Origin: Dendrocalamus latiflorus
Taxonomy: Eukaryota; Streptophyta; Magnoliopsida; Poales; Poaceae
Reading direction: 5' to 3'
Assembly: GCA_017311315.1 (NCBI GenBank)
Contig: CM029669.1
Location: 15,969,102 to 16,033,101 of the forward strand
Length of the DNA: 64,000 bases
In this document: one piece after another, positions 10,983 to 21,576 of the stretch
Position numbering within the stretch: the stretch's first letter is position 1
How the letters are laid out: each line of letters opens with the position of its first letter
Made by a program: the position numbers and the translations under genes
The notes under the pieces: generated by a model
Seen by the model: only the letters and a program-made list of their open reading frames with translations
Databases searched by the model: none
Told to the model about the DNA's origin: nothing

Positions 10983-12404
10983 TATAGTGTTGGGAGCGAG
11001 GGCATTTTAAGAATTTTCTAATTTATTTTTGGAAATAAAAGAAAAGAGAGAGGAGTGACCCCACATGTCATACGAAGAGGACGAGGATAAGAATTAGCTC
11101 TCTTTCTGTTTCGCCCGGGCGCCGCAAATGGGGGCGGTGAGGATCAATATGATCCTCACCTCCTGTCGACGACGATTCTGGGGTGGCAGTTGACGGTTTT
11201 GGTCTCCTTCTCTTCTTATACCCGTGCATGGCTCCTCTCTCAAAATAGATCGAACACTTTTTCCACTTTCCATCTCCTATCACCTCCTCCGACTTATTAT
11301 TTTGATCCAATCGGATCCAGCCCGCAGCACCTCCCTGAGAGCGTTGGTTGTAGCGGCACTGGTCATGGTTCCATCTCTAGCAACTTGAGACCTTGTTGAC
11401 CACTGGCTTTGCTGGCGGCATCGATTGGGTTCCAGCGAGGGTGGAGATGAAGGGAGTCGTGCACCGGTCGGTGCCAGTTTTGTACCAGGGTTGTGCACTC
11501 CTTTTGTGGAGGGAAGGGGGCTACAATGCTGGTGTGTTGTTGGTCTTGGCTAGGTTTGGATGTGACTTTGTTGTGGTTATTTTCGATATCTTGAGCACTT
11601 GGAGGTGCTCGATTTTGCTTGTGTCTTGTGCGGTATCAGTATCTCGACTTCTCAACTCTGGTGAAGTGTGGGTAGAAGGCTTTGTATCTCCAATAATTAC
11701 ATCGGGTAACTGCGACCTAGTTGGCAGCAATAGGTTTTCTAGGTCAGCATGATTGTGACGTGCCTAGCTAGTTTTGCTTCTCAGTGGCTTTGAGTACCAT
11801 CACATCAGTAAGTATTCTCCGTTCTTAATAGATAATATTGTGTGGTTTTGAGTGCCATCGCATTAGTGAATATTCTCCGCCCTTGATCAAGTGTGTTGAG
11901 CTAGTTTGCTTATCTTACTGTTTTCATTGCAACTTGATAAACACTAGTTTAGGGTGACATGGCATGATAAACTATGGGTAAACAATTGCTCAATGAGGAA
12001 TATTGGTCTAGATGAGATTAGCCGTGACATTTGAAGCTTTTCTGCTAGAAGTGTGAGCTATGAAGACTTTATATTCTTGCTGTCCTATTATTTACCATTT
12101 CTTATCTCCTGTCCTGTTCTTGGCCATAGTACTGTTTAGTATTTGTGTGTGTGTATGGCCACTGCATTCCGGATAATTTAATTTTTGTCGAACTGGAATG
12201 TATTATTGTGGTAAGCTGAAGAGGTCATAATCTAGTAGAATTGATAAGTAATTGTCACTCTAATCATTGAATTAAATCAGACACTAATGGTGAGGAGGCC
12301 TGTGTCGAAACAAGAGTAGCCTCGCATCTAAGAGCACAAATCTTGTTAATATATGAGTCTTAAGAAGATTGTTTACTTCCTTCTCACTACCATGTATAAT
12401 ATAA
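10983..12404. other. Unclassified repeat-like intergenic DNA
   Basis: No gene supported. A perfect 11-bp inverted repeat with a 3-base loop sits at 11136-11160 (GGTGAGGATCA). At 11784-11890 a block of about 66-72 bp is tandemly duplicated (TTTGAGTRCCATC...TATTCTCCG). The same block appears on the minus strand near 16290-16350, and CAATTGCTCAATGA follows in both places. So part of this stretch is a dispersed repeat of unknown class. Confidence 0.45.
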
Positions 12405-12408
12405 CAAT

Positions 12409-13574
12409 ACTACAGAAATAGTCATCATAGACGGTTCAAAACCATCATCACAGACGGTTTTCGAACCGTCTGAATTTGTATGTCTACGATAACAAGTGGT
12501 TATCACAGATGGTTTTCAACCGTCTGTGATAAGTTACAACACAGATGATTTTTGCAATAAAACCATATGTGATATATCAGATATCAGAGACAGTTCTTAA
12601 ATATAGCCATCTGTGATATGTGAGATATCACGGACGGCTAATACTAAAAACCGTATGTGTTATTACAACTATCATAGATGGTTCTTAAATATAATCGTAT
12701 GTGATATCTCACATATCACAGACGGCTAATACTAAAAACTGTAACATCCTAATTTCAGAGCCTTTTTGAAGCTTTTAAAATAAAATTCACCATTTGGATT
12801 TTTCAGGATTAATTAAAGCTTAAATTTAATTTTTATTCATTAAAAAGTTTTAATAAGACTAAATAAAACTTTAGCATTTGCTACAAGTATTTTATTTGGA
12901 TTTGTTGTGTTACAAGGAATTTTTTATGAATTTTCTAGATTTTATTCAGATTTATTTGCTATTTTCTAGAGCTCAAATGAATTTATTTAAATTTATAAAA
13001 ATAGAAAGCCTTTAGAAGACCCTAAAACCTTTTGGGCCGAAACCATCTCCTCTAGCCCAAATCACTACCGGCCCAGCCCGCGCTCTTCCCCTACTGCGCC
13101 AGGTGCCGGGCATCCGCCCCTGCTTCGTCTGCTGGATAGCTACCATGTGTTGCGGTCGAGCCGTCTGTGCCAGCCCATCCAACGGTCTCCGACCGCCTCG
13201 CCCCATAGCCATCCGTTGCCACATGTCATGCATACAGGGTGCCATGCACTATGCTTCGTCTCCGATGGAGCTCGAGTCGTGTCTGAGCCGGAGATGTGTC
13301 GACGTTCATGCCGGCTCCACTATGGACTCTCAGCCATGTCTGACCTCATCTCCTCGACGTTAGATATTACAGATGGTTTTTACTAAAAATCGTTTATGAT
13401 AATCAACTATCACAGACGGTTTATTGTTGAAACCGTCTATGATAATTTACATCACAGACGGTTTGAAAGCCGTCTGTGTTGACCTCATGTTACTACTGAC
13501 CCATAAACTCAGACGGCTCATGAAACCATCTGTGATGATGTTTTTGAATCGTCTGTGATGACCTTTTCTGTAAT
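12409..13574. mobile_element. CACTA-like non-autonomous element, interrupted
   Basis: The ends are near-mirror images: ACTACAGAAATAGTCATCA at the left and its counterpart, ending TTTTCTGTAAT, at the right. They are flanked by AAT on both sides (12406-12408, 13575-13577), the 3-bp duplication expected for CACTA elements. Subterminal zones are packed with CATCACAGACGGTT motifs in both orientations, as in the 1-227 element. No transposase is visible. The outer C of CACTA is not present, so assignment rests on the subterminal array and the 3-bp flank. The centre is filled by an LTR-like fragment. Confidence 0.6.
12739..13360 (+). repeat. LTR-like fragment inside the CACTA-like element
   Basis: It begins TGTAACATCCTAATTTC, the look of a Ty3/gypsy LTR start, followed by A/T-rich then GC-rich sequence, and breaks off before the CACTA repeats resume at about 13361. 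No partner LTR, PBS or coding. Open frames here have no recognised motif. Confidence 0.5.
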
Positions 13575-13673
13575 AATGCTATAGAATTTGTAATGTCTTT
13601 TAGGAGTACGGTAGAAAAACAAGAGCAGAGAATTAACTATCTGAGAGTAATGCACTTGGGTATCCTTGTTGTA

Positions 13674-13899
13674 CGGGCTTGTTCTTTTTGGCTGCGGCTT
13701 GTGGCTTTTAGGCTGTTTGTACGAGAGATTACATAGTAACAGAAACTCACGTGCGGTTTTTGCCGATATAAATGAAGTTAGTAAAGTATGTACTACAATT
13801 AACTAGTAGACCCTATCTTAAAAAAAATACTCCATTTAAAAGCTAGTTACGGTAGAAAAGCCGAAAAGCAGCTTTTAGAAGTTGAAAAGAACAGGGCCG
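13674..13899 (+). mobile_element. MITE family A, copy 2
   Basis: A 226-bp relative of the 10738 element. It starts CGGGCTTGTTCTTTTTGGCTGC, ends AAAAGAACAGGGCCG and is flanked by TA on each side. Noncoding. Confidence 0.7.
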
Positions 13900-14150
13900 T
13901 AAAATAACTCTAGTTGTTGATATTTACTAAAACGCCCTGTAAAGCAGTCTAGCACCCCTCAGCGTAAAAGAAAGCGGATGTAATTAATAAAAAGTTGGCT
14001 CCAAGATTTTCGTCGTGTTCTTGTGATTCATCTCGATTACATGTTTGTTGATCGTTTTGTCAACAACATGACCTTGCTCGTTTTACAACGCTCATATGGG
14101 GGTTTTTTTTAGAGAACGAGAGAGCGAGCGCACTATTCCTTTTCTTAGTG

Positions 14151-14970
14151 AAAACTAGTAGGATCGTCCGTGTATTTGTATGGCTAGATTTATTTTTAAG
14201 TTTGTAGTATCAAGTAATATTATTTAGATGCGTGAAAATATATTTACATATTTTATACGTTATTTAGATTTTTAAGATATCACAAACATTCGAAATGACA
14301 AAAGAACCTTGAAATAAAATAAGCAAGCTTGTGGAATGAAATTGGAGTACAAGTTTTGGTGGAAGAAAATCATTTGGTATAATAAATTATTTGGGTTCTT
14401 AGAAACATAATTACTCTGCATCATGCATGGATCAGGTACCTATATGCCTATATTTTTTTTCATTAGCTACTCTTTTCTAGATATATACATGCATATGTAC
14501 CTTTATTTAATCTCAAGCAATACGTTTATTACATGGTGTCTATCGCGTAGACCAACCGACTTGCTTCTGTGAACGACACCATGCACTTTCAGGTCATCAG
14601 TAATAAACATATTGTTTGAGATTAAATACAAGTATATGTACATGCATACATACATTTTCAAAAATAGTAATTAATGGAGAAAGAATATAAGCATATAGCT
14701 ATATAATCCATGCATGATATATAGTGATTATGTTTCTAAGAACCCCAACAACTTATTGAGAGCTCATACTTTAATTACGTTCTTTAAGTTATATTTTCCT
14801 TCAAACTTCCATTGTCATTTCTAATTATTATGATGTGTTAAGAATTTAAATAACCTACAGGATGTATAAATAAATTTCTAAGTATCTAAACTATATCATT
14901 TGATACTACAAAGGGTGAAACAAATCTAGCCGCGCTAGCTGCGCAAATGCGCAGGCCACCTACTAGTTTT
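14151..14970. mobile_element. 820-bp foldback (long inverted repeat) element
   Basis: The outer ends are AAAACTAGTAGG and its complement CCTACTAGTTTT. Matching inverted segments continue inward almost to the centre: TGTAGTATCAA / TTGATACTACA, GGGTTCTTAGAAACATAAT / ATTATGTTTCTAAGAACCCC, and CATGCATG next to the AATCTCAAGCAATA-type centre near 14570. Nearly the whole element is two diverged arms. No coding. The superfamily is not clear from the ends. Confidence 0.65.
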
Positions 14971-15899
14971 ATTTAAATTTCAATATCAAATTCACCTCTA
15001 AACTTTTTATGTGTTTCCTAAAATTCATTTTTTAACAAAATTCAAATTTGAACTCAACAGTTTCGGCATAGATTTTATGAAATTTCTGGTGACCGGTTGT
15101 CTCAACAGGGAACAATTTTTTTAAAAAAAGAACCGAGATTTGAATCCCGGTTCATAATTGCTAAGCATGCTTGAATTGGTGCCTGCTTCATGTGTAACCA
15201 CCTACTGATTACAGATAAAAGAATGTAAAATTAACATTTGGTTTATCTCCACGGACGTCAAGCTCCATCTCTCCATGTAACACAGGCCAACGGAGGAGAG
15301 CGAGGAGGATTTTTTAGAACAATCTATTTTTTTATTCTAAATTGCAGTATTATACATGTTCCTTTTTGCAGTTTTGGCCACTGTCGCTCCATGATTAGAT
15401 AATTTAGGCTAGTTGTCCAACCGTTGGAAGACATGTGGCCAAGTTGCCCTATCGCCAATGGTTAGGTGATAAGCCCCTAGTCACCCAACGACTAGAGGGC
15501 TATACCAGATCACATACATCTGCGCCTCTCAATCCTTGTCCGTGTCGCATGCATGTTCACCAATGATTTTTTTGTTCTTTCTATTGTAATAAGTGCGATT
15601 TTAATAAATAATCAAGATTAATTCTAGCATAATCATAAATAAAAGCATGATCACATCAACATTTTAATGACTTAAGCAACATATACACATACAAAAACAT
15701 TAAGTCATTCCACCAGAATACTAAGCTCAGCATATATACTATCTATATGACCAAAATCAGCATAAAACTGAGATTTAGCATGTTGTTTATTGCACTCAGA
15801 AGGCTAGTTGCACAAGATTTGATCTTGGCCATCACAGCAATGACAAACAGATAATCTTAATTATATATGACAGCTTATAAATTAAATCTTGTGCATAAA

Positions 15900-16995
15900 T
15901 TAATCCTTGTTATTAAATAAAACTACAAAATCATCAAATATAAGTTGATGAGCATCATTAAAGGCTCACAATAATCAATCTATCATTCAATTAATATGAA
16001 CAATATTGATTATAACAATATAGCAGTGTTCGAATATGCACTTCAAAGACCGAAAAGAATTCACAGAATACTGAACAGAGACAACACAGTGTGCAACAAG
16101 ATCCATAATATAAACTTAATGATCAGAGTACGACTAATAGCAAGTCAGCCAACAGCTCAAGACCAATCTATACTCAATTTCATATACAATTTTAGATTTT
16201 TATGTCATATCATCATTGAGCAATTGGTCTTAGCCCACGAAATCACTTTGCAATATCTTCATATTGGTAATCTGACAAGAACAGAAACCAAGTGATAAGA
16301 ATGCCGAAATACTCACAACACTGATGGCACTTAAAACCACTGAGTAGAAATCAGGGCAAGGCATGCCTCAAGGCGCTGTCCCAGAAAATCAAAAACCTCG
16401 CAATACCGTGCAAAGAGATAAGGTCGACGAAGATACAATGCCGACTTTCGAACTTTAGCACACAGAGAAGAATGAAGTTGAGGGTCGGGGAGGATGCTGC
16501 ACAAGACCAATCAAGAACAACAACTGAGTGTACTTAAGAACACAAACCAACAAGCATCAATTTCTTCTTACCTCACCTCAGTGGAGAACCAACACGATTT
16601 AATCATCTCGGGCAAAAATCCCCAAATACCTCGATGCCAAGTCTCAAAGAGATATGGCTCAAGGATCTACACAGGGAACACCAAAGAAGACAAATCTAGA
16701 CTGTACTGTAGTCAGCGCCGGTGAGAAACACAACGTGATAACAGATCCAAAGCCCAACAGAGACACAACCGAGAGAAGAAAGAGATAGAGGAAAAGGAGA
16801 GCTCACTGATTTCTTCAGGCATTAAAGGGGGAGAAGTAGGCCACCTTTTATAGTTGAGCGAGGAGGTGGCTGGCGGGCTGCTGCCAACGGTTGATGCCGA
16901 AGTGCACAGGCCGGTGGCATCTCTATCACTGCTACCATCGTCGCACGACCCAGCTGCCACGCGAATAGGTCAAGCTGAGCTCTCCAGTGCACACG
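15900..16995 (-). other. Minus-strand promoter-and-leader-like block, noncoding
   Basis: Read on the minus strand, this starts with GC-rich DNA, a TATA box, then a pyrimidine-rich leader-like stretch and A/T-rich sequence without a sustained frame. It could be a captured 5' end of a host gene or an old LTR (U3-R-U5). It shares a short block with 11784-12000. I cannot tell which explanation is right. Confidence 0.35.
16844..16853 (-). promoter_or_regulatory. TATA box candidate
   Basis: The minus strand reads CTATAAAAGG, a strong plant TATA match. A pyrimidine-rich, leader-like stretch lies 30-100 bases downstream on the same strand. Confidence 0.45.
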
Positions 16996-17249
16996 AGTGA
17001 GAAGGCCGACGACTTATCCCCTCTTATGTCCCACCGATAGGTGGGACCATCCCTTTTATTTTTTTTCTTTTCCCAAATTGGGAAATTACCCAAATACCCT
17101 CAGAAATCCAACACTTTCTTGAAAGCGTTGCTTAATTCTAAGATGTGATGCAACCTTTCCCTCAAGAAAAATCGAGCTAGCTAGCTAGGTACTGATGCAT
17201 GCATGATTAAGGAATTTTAAGTCCTACTGCTTACTTAATTTTAGGGTAA

Positions 17250-17460
17250 TCATGCTTTTTGGTTTTTTTATAGTAATTAGCTCTCAAACGGAGTGTATTT
17301 TTAAAGTGGAATTTACAAGTTTATTATAGTACACACTATAGCAACTTCATTTATATCGACTAAACCGCACACGAGTTTCTGTTACGCCATAATTTCTCTC
17401 ACAAACAAGCCAAAAGTCATAAGTTGCAGCCAAAAGTTATAAACTAAAGCCAACAAGAGC
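17250..17460 (-). mobile_element. MITE family A, copy 3 (inverted, one end worn)
   Basis: Reverse-orientation relative of the 10738 and 13674 MITEs. It shares the ACTCCGTTT box, the CGATATAAATGAAGTTGC-type centre and the TTGTTGGCTTTAG... end. The TIR at its left edge is eroded. Confidence 0.6.
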
Positions 17461-17510
17461 AGACACATACTCATGTCGCATGATCTCAGATTTCCGCTAC
17501 TTCCCTACTT

Positions 17511-17648
17511 CTTTTGTTTTTTTATTTGAGAAAGTTAATTTGACCTAGCCTAGAGCTCTTTTAACACAAGCTTCTAGTTTTTACCCCGAATCGAACTATG
17601 TGAGATCTCAACGTAATTATCAAATGCTGCCTAGCTGAGCCATCTCTA
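17511..17648 (-). mobile_element. tRNA-derived SINE candidate
   Basis: The minus strand shows a split RNA polymerase III promoter. The A box is TGGCTCAGCTAGG (17630-17642). The B box is AGTTCGATTC (17588-17597), 32 bases later, the spacing found in tRNA-derived SINE heads. A 40-60-base body follows and the unit ends in an A-rich tail (about 17511-17530). Length and layout fit plant SINEs. It lacks a foldable tRNA cloverleaf, so it is not a tRNA gene. Confidence 0.55.
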
Positions 17649-17680
17649 ATCATGCACGCTCGGTTGACGGTCGTATGCAG

Positions 17681-17704
17681 ACGTACGTACGTACGTACGT
17701 ACGT
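17681..17704. repeat. (ACGT)n microsatellite
   Basis: Six tandem ACGT units, self-complementary. Confidence 0.9.
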
Positions 17705-17935
17705 GAGGACCAATGAAACAAGTGGGGGTATAGCCCCTAGTCGCCCAATGGGTTGTCGCTCATCCGTTGAATGATAGGGACTAGTCGCCTAATGGTTGGC
17801 GACCTAGTCAAGTGTGGCATAACAGTTTGGCGACTAGCTCTAGTCGTTCAAGCGTGGATCGACAAACTGCAAAAAAAAACGTAGATATAATACTGTAATT
17901 CGAAATAAAAAATTGATTATTTTTTAAAAAATTGA

Positions 17936-18463
17936 TCGAGGACTCTATCCTTCTCTCTGTCCGTCCAGAAGTTGATTTGTGTCGCTATATGTATGCTATA
18001 ATGTGTTCTACATGATATGTGCAGTATAGAACGAAGTTCCCGATGAAAAAGTACAGAAAATCAGTTCACATACGCACAAACATTATTCCATACCGATCCG
18101 TGGAATAACTACTCTGAGCCTGATGCATAATAATGTTGTCACTCTCTCTTACACAGCAGATTTCTGAGGATATGCTAATTTGGAAGAGAGCTCTGCCTTA
18201 GTCAGAACTCAAAACCTTGGACTGCAAAGGATATAGAGGATAGGATCTTCCAAAGTATAAAGTCCAAACCAAGTATTATCGGACTGAAAAGGAGTTCTTG
18301 TTAGTCTGATTTGTCCCATATCTAACTGTGGATCCTCAATATCCTGCATGAACTGAACTGGGCAATGTTTTTAAATTATCTGCATATTAAAAACTTTGAT
18401 TAATTGCTCAATTAACAGACATAAGCCATGCATATTCTTGTGGCAGCTAGTTAGGACAAGTTG
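17936..18463. other. Unassigned intergenic
   Basis: A/T-rich, no gene or repeat structure recognised. Confidence 0.4.
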
Positions 18464-18468
18464 GACGC

Positions 18469-18812
18469 TGTTGCGGGTAATGCACAGAAAAATAGAGATA
18501 AGAGACATAATTTTTTATGTGAATAATTTTTGCGGGAAAAAACCACGGGCGCTCGAAGACAAATCACTATAACGAGGAAAATTTACAATGGAGCGCTTGC
18601 TCTTGAGCACGTCTCTTCCTATGAACTACTGGGGTACATATATAGTGCGAGAGAAAAGAGTCCCATACACAGAGGAAACCGAATCAAAGTCGGTTGTTAC
18701 AGATTGACACCACATCTGATACAACCTGCGCATGCACCTGCCAAGTCACGTCTGGCATAAGGCGATGAAGTGTCCTACACGGACACGATACGAATTCGGA
18801 TCAACTTTAACG
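18469..18812 (-). repeat. LTR (3' in element orientation)
   Basis: Direct-repeat partner of 21043-21571, without the hAT insertion. It therefore shows the empty-site sequence for that insertion (GGGTACATATATAG). Confidence 0.75.
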
Positions 18813-19355
18813 ATCTCCACTATGAGCCGAATTCCCTCCAGTAGTCGAAGAATGTGATAAACTTCTCCAATTAAAATTAGCATGAACACCTTGTGCACCG
18901 AAAGTCCATCTGACTAATCTTCAAGTAGAAAGACTGGAACAGTCTTGTCGAAACACTTATTGCAAAGCAAAATTGAGCAAACCAACAACAGATCTGAATG
19001 CACAACTATTAACAAAGCAGACGAATAAATCTGGGTCTTCAATAATTCATAACTCCAACAAAGTCTGAGTCTGTACAACTGACCTACTGAAACAAATGCT
19101 CAATCATCAAATGGTATAAGCCAAAACATCACCTGTAGTGCTGGATAGATAGTGAAGAACTCATATCATGGAATCTGATAGCTCCACCTGGAACACAAAA
19201 CTCGGTAGGCAATACTCATTGTAAGAGCAATTCTTCAATAAGAAAGACTGAAAGTGTCTTATTGCACATGTAGCCATCACGTACGTCAAATTGCCGACTT
19301 TAAAAGTAATTGAATTTCATTACATGGTTGAAATTGCTTTGTAAAACTGTTTGGA

Positions 19356-19918
19356 TGAAGATGGCAACGGGTAAATACCCATCGGGTATTGTCATTCCAT
19401 ACCCGTACCCGCTAGGTGTAAATTTACCCGTCGGGTTACCCGTATCCGCACGCGGGTAGGAAAATTTACCCATACCCGTACCCGCGCGGGTATTACTACC
19501 CGACGGGTAACTCGTACCCGCAAGCATACCCCGGTTCAACACATAAGAATATCATCAATTTAGACATTCGTTAATCATACATACCAAGCACAAAAGCGTC
19601 TAATGATCAAAATTAGTACATCACATAAACATACTTGACATGACCATATCAACATATGACAAACAAATAAACAATCAACAACAAGTAGATAATAAAATTA
19701 ACATTTGAGTGGGATGTCTAGTTGTCTAATGCGGGTATTCATTACCCGCGGGTAGACGGGTATGGGTAGTATATACCCACACCCGCACCCGCCTACCCGG
19801 CGGGTAGAGGATTTCGCCCAATAACGTACCCATGGGTACATAAAATTTTCCATACCCGTCTCTTTATCGGGTAAAACCCGTCGGGTATTCGGGTATCGGG
19901 TACCCATTGCCATCTCTA
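19356..19918. mobile_element. hAT-type non-autonomous element, copy 1 (TACCCG-rich)
   Basis: The ends mirror each other: a left AAGATGGCAACGGGTA and a right TACCCATTGCCATCTCTA. Both subterminal zones are dense in TACCCG/CGGGTA motifs. It is the same family as 49305-49877. The left tip has lost or changed a few bases; GGATGAAG at the left and GATGAAAG at the right may be the worn 8-bp duplication. No transposase. Confidence 0.7.
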
Positions 19919-21042
19919 GATGAAAGGGACTCTTGTGCCGTCAATGGAGAATAAACTGCAGTAGACTCCTCATATCGAGCTGCGGTAACTGGAAGACATT
20001 GTAGTATCCACGTAAAAATAAAACTCCTTGCACTTAAATCTTTCATCTCAAATTGAAATTGGTGCAAAACCTTCACTTTCAAATAGCAAAATTCCTTAGA
20101 GTATTATGCTATCTGCCATCAAGGTGCTATCAAACGGTGAATAAAACACCAAATTCAGTTGTTTCCACAACTGATATTGTTTTTTTAATCTCCTCCGTCA
20201 AGTGTAGCCCAAATTAACTCAATGTGTTGAAAACCTTCAACTCCACCTTAGACTCTTCATCTGCGGATCTTGCCGCAGTAACCCTTAGAAGACGATGGAT
20301 CATCGATAAATCGCCAATGATTGATCCCATATGAATGCCGCAAATAATAGGCACAAAGGTCTGAGTTGCAATGAACTCCACCTAACGCTGATAGAGATGC
20401 TGAAATCTTCTGGCATACTTGTTGTGTGCACCTTGCAAATTCATCCAAAAAAATACACCAAACTGTACAGATCGACTTGACTTCACCTTTTCCTCTGTCT
20501 CGAGTTGCGTGCGCCTTAATCTCTACTGTGCTTTTTCCTACTTTTGCACCAAATAGCTTTCTTGTCTTTGCTTTCTATCGCTTCAAGTGTTGCACATCGC
20601 GCGTGGAGGGAAAAACAAGCGCCTGCTGCCGACTGTCTCCTCTACCGACACTTGGACCGATGACCGATGCAGCTCCTCGGTTTCTTGTGCTGTCGCTCGC
20701 TTGCTTTGTTGCACGCGGATTAAGCAAGGTGACCGAGGCTACGTCTCTTCCATGAGAAACCAAGGCAAGCGCTTGGCTTTTATGCGTAGCTGAACTTTGG
20801 CTTAGAAACCAAGTCGACGCCGACTCAAGAGATTGATGCGCTTTGGATTCATGTGAAGCTGAAGGAGGCGGAAGTGTCGGTTGGCCCGTCGCGAGAGGAG
20901 GCAGCGGACCAGCAGAATCCAGCGGCGGAGGCGGTGCAGCCCAAAGAGGTTGCCACCTTTACGCCGTGCAGGTGCCGCCCCCTGGGAGTCGTCTCCTCTC
21001 GGGGGCAGTGGGTAGGATCTTGAACCTTGCTTTAATACCACT

Positions 21043-21571
21043 TGTTGCAAATAATACACAGAAAAACAGAGATAAGAGACAGAATTTTTTACGTAGAAAC
21101 CCCTTGCGGGAAAAAACCAGGGCACTCGAAGGCAAATCACTATAATAAGGAGAGTTTACAATGGAGCACTTGCTCTTGAGCACGTCTCTTTCTATGAATT
21201 ACTAGGGTACATACAGGGGCGGATCTAGCGGTAGGGCGGGGGGGCTCGAGCCCCCCTACCGCTACCGGACCCTTGGAGCCCCTCTGGAGCCCCCCTTAAA
21301 TTTTTAGCCATGGATGTATAATGTAGAAGGGGCTGAGGTCGAGCTGAAGGTACTTCAGCCCTTCCAAATTTTTTTCCTAGATCCGCCACTGGATACATAT
21401 ATAGTGCGAGGGAAAAGAGTCTTATACAAAGAGAAAACCGAATCAGAGTCGGTTGCTACAGATTGACACCATGTCTAATACAATCTGTGTATGTACCTGC
21501 CATGCGATGTCTGGTATAAGACGATGAAGTGTTCTACACGAACATGATATAAGTTCAGATCAACTTTAACA
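21043..21571 (-). repeat. LTR (5' in element orientation), split by a hAT MITE
   Basis: About 350 bp of LTR interrupted by the 178-bp insertion at 21214-21391. Similar along its whole length to 18469-18812. Confidence 0.75.
21214..21391. mobile_element. hAT MITE (178 bp) in the LTR
   Basis: Terminal inverted repeats CAGGGGCGGATCTAG and CTAGATCCGCCACTG. The flanks GGTACATA (21206-21213) and GATACATA (21392-21399) match at 7 of 8 positions, the hAT-sized duplication. The other LTR of the host element shows the uninterrupted site. Confidence 0.8.
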
Positions 21572-21576
21572 GACGT

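Larger units (their letters stand above)
15312..17935. mobile_element. 2.6-kb long-TIR element (Mutator-like candidate)
   Basis: An inverted repeat of about 200 bp brackets this region. The left arm (about 15312-15506) and the complement of the right arm (about 17710-17935) share ACAGTATTATA/GCAGTATTATA, a poly-T then TTTTGCAGTTT, and a run of GGCGACTAG/CCCTAGTC motifs ending GGGCTATACC. Long TIRs like these are typical of Mutator-like elements. I could not find a 9-11-bp duplication, so the outer limits are approximate. The interior has no transposase but holds a minus-strand promoter-like block, a MITE and a SINE candidate. Confidence 0.5.
18469..21571 (-). mobile_element. 3.1-kb non-autonomous LTR element with two nested hAT insertions
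   Basis: Direct repeats at 18469-18812 and 21043-21571 both begin TGTTGC and end around ATCAACTTTAAC. Just left of the right repeat the minus strand reads AGTGGTATTAAAGC, a PBS close to the tRNA-iMet type, so the element runs right to left. Flanking 5-mers GACGC (18464-18468) and GACGT (21572-21576) match at 4 of 5 positions. The internal part has no recognisable gag or pol. It includes a hAT element (19356-19918), and the right LTR holds a 178-bp hAT MITE. Enzymes must have come from another element. Confidence 0.75.

Noticed and set aside
13012..13386. Short frames on both strands inside the CACTA-like element
   Set aside because: Lie in the GC-rich part of an LTR scrap, no motif and no shared transposase wording.
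15125..15190. tRNA-like T-arm (minus strand GGGATTCAAATCTC) followed by a T run
   Set aside because: No acceptable A box at the right distance and no cloverleaf, so neither a tRNA gene nor a convincing SINE.
17588..17642. Possible tRNA gene
   Set aside because: A and B boxes are present but no acceptor stem or anticodon arm forms; better explained as a SINE head.
20802..21145. Frames of about 100 codons on both strands
   Set aside because: Inside the internal region and LTR of a non-autonomous element; no Gag, protease or other recognised pattern.
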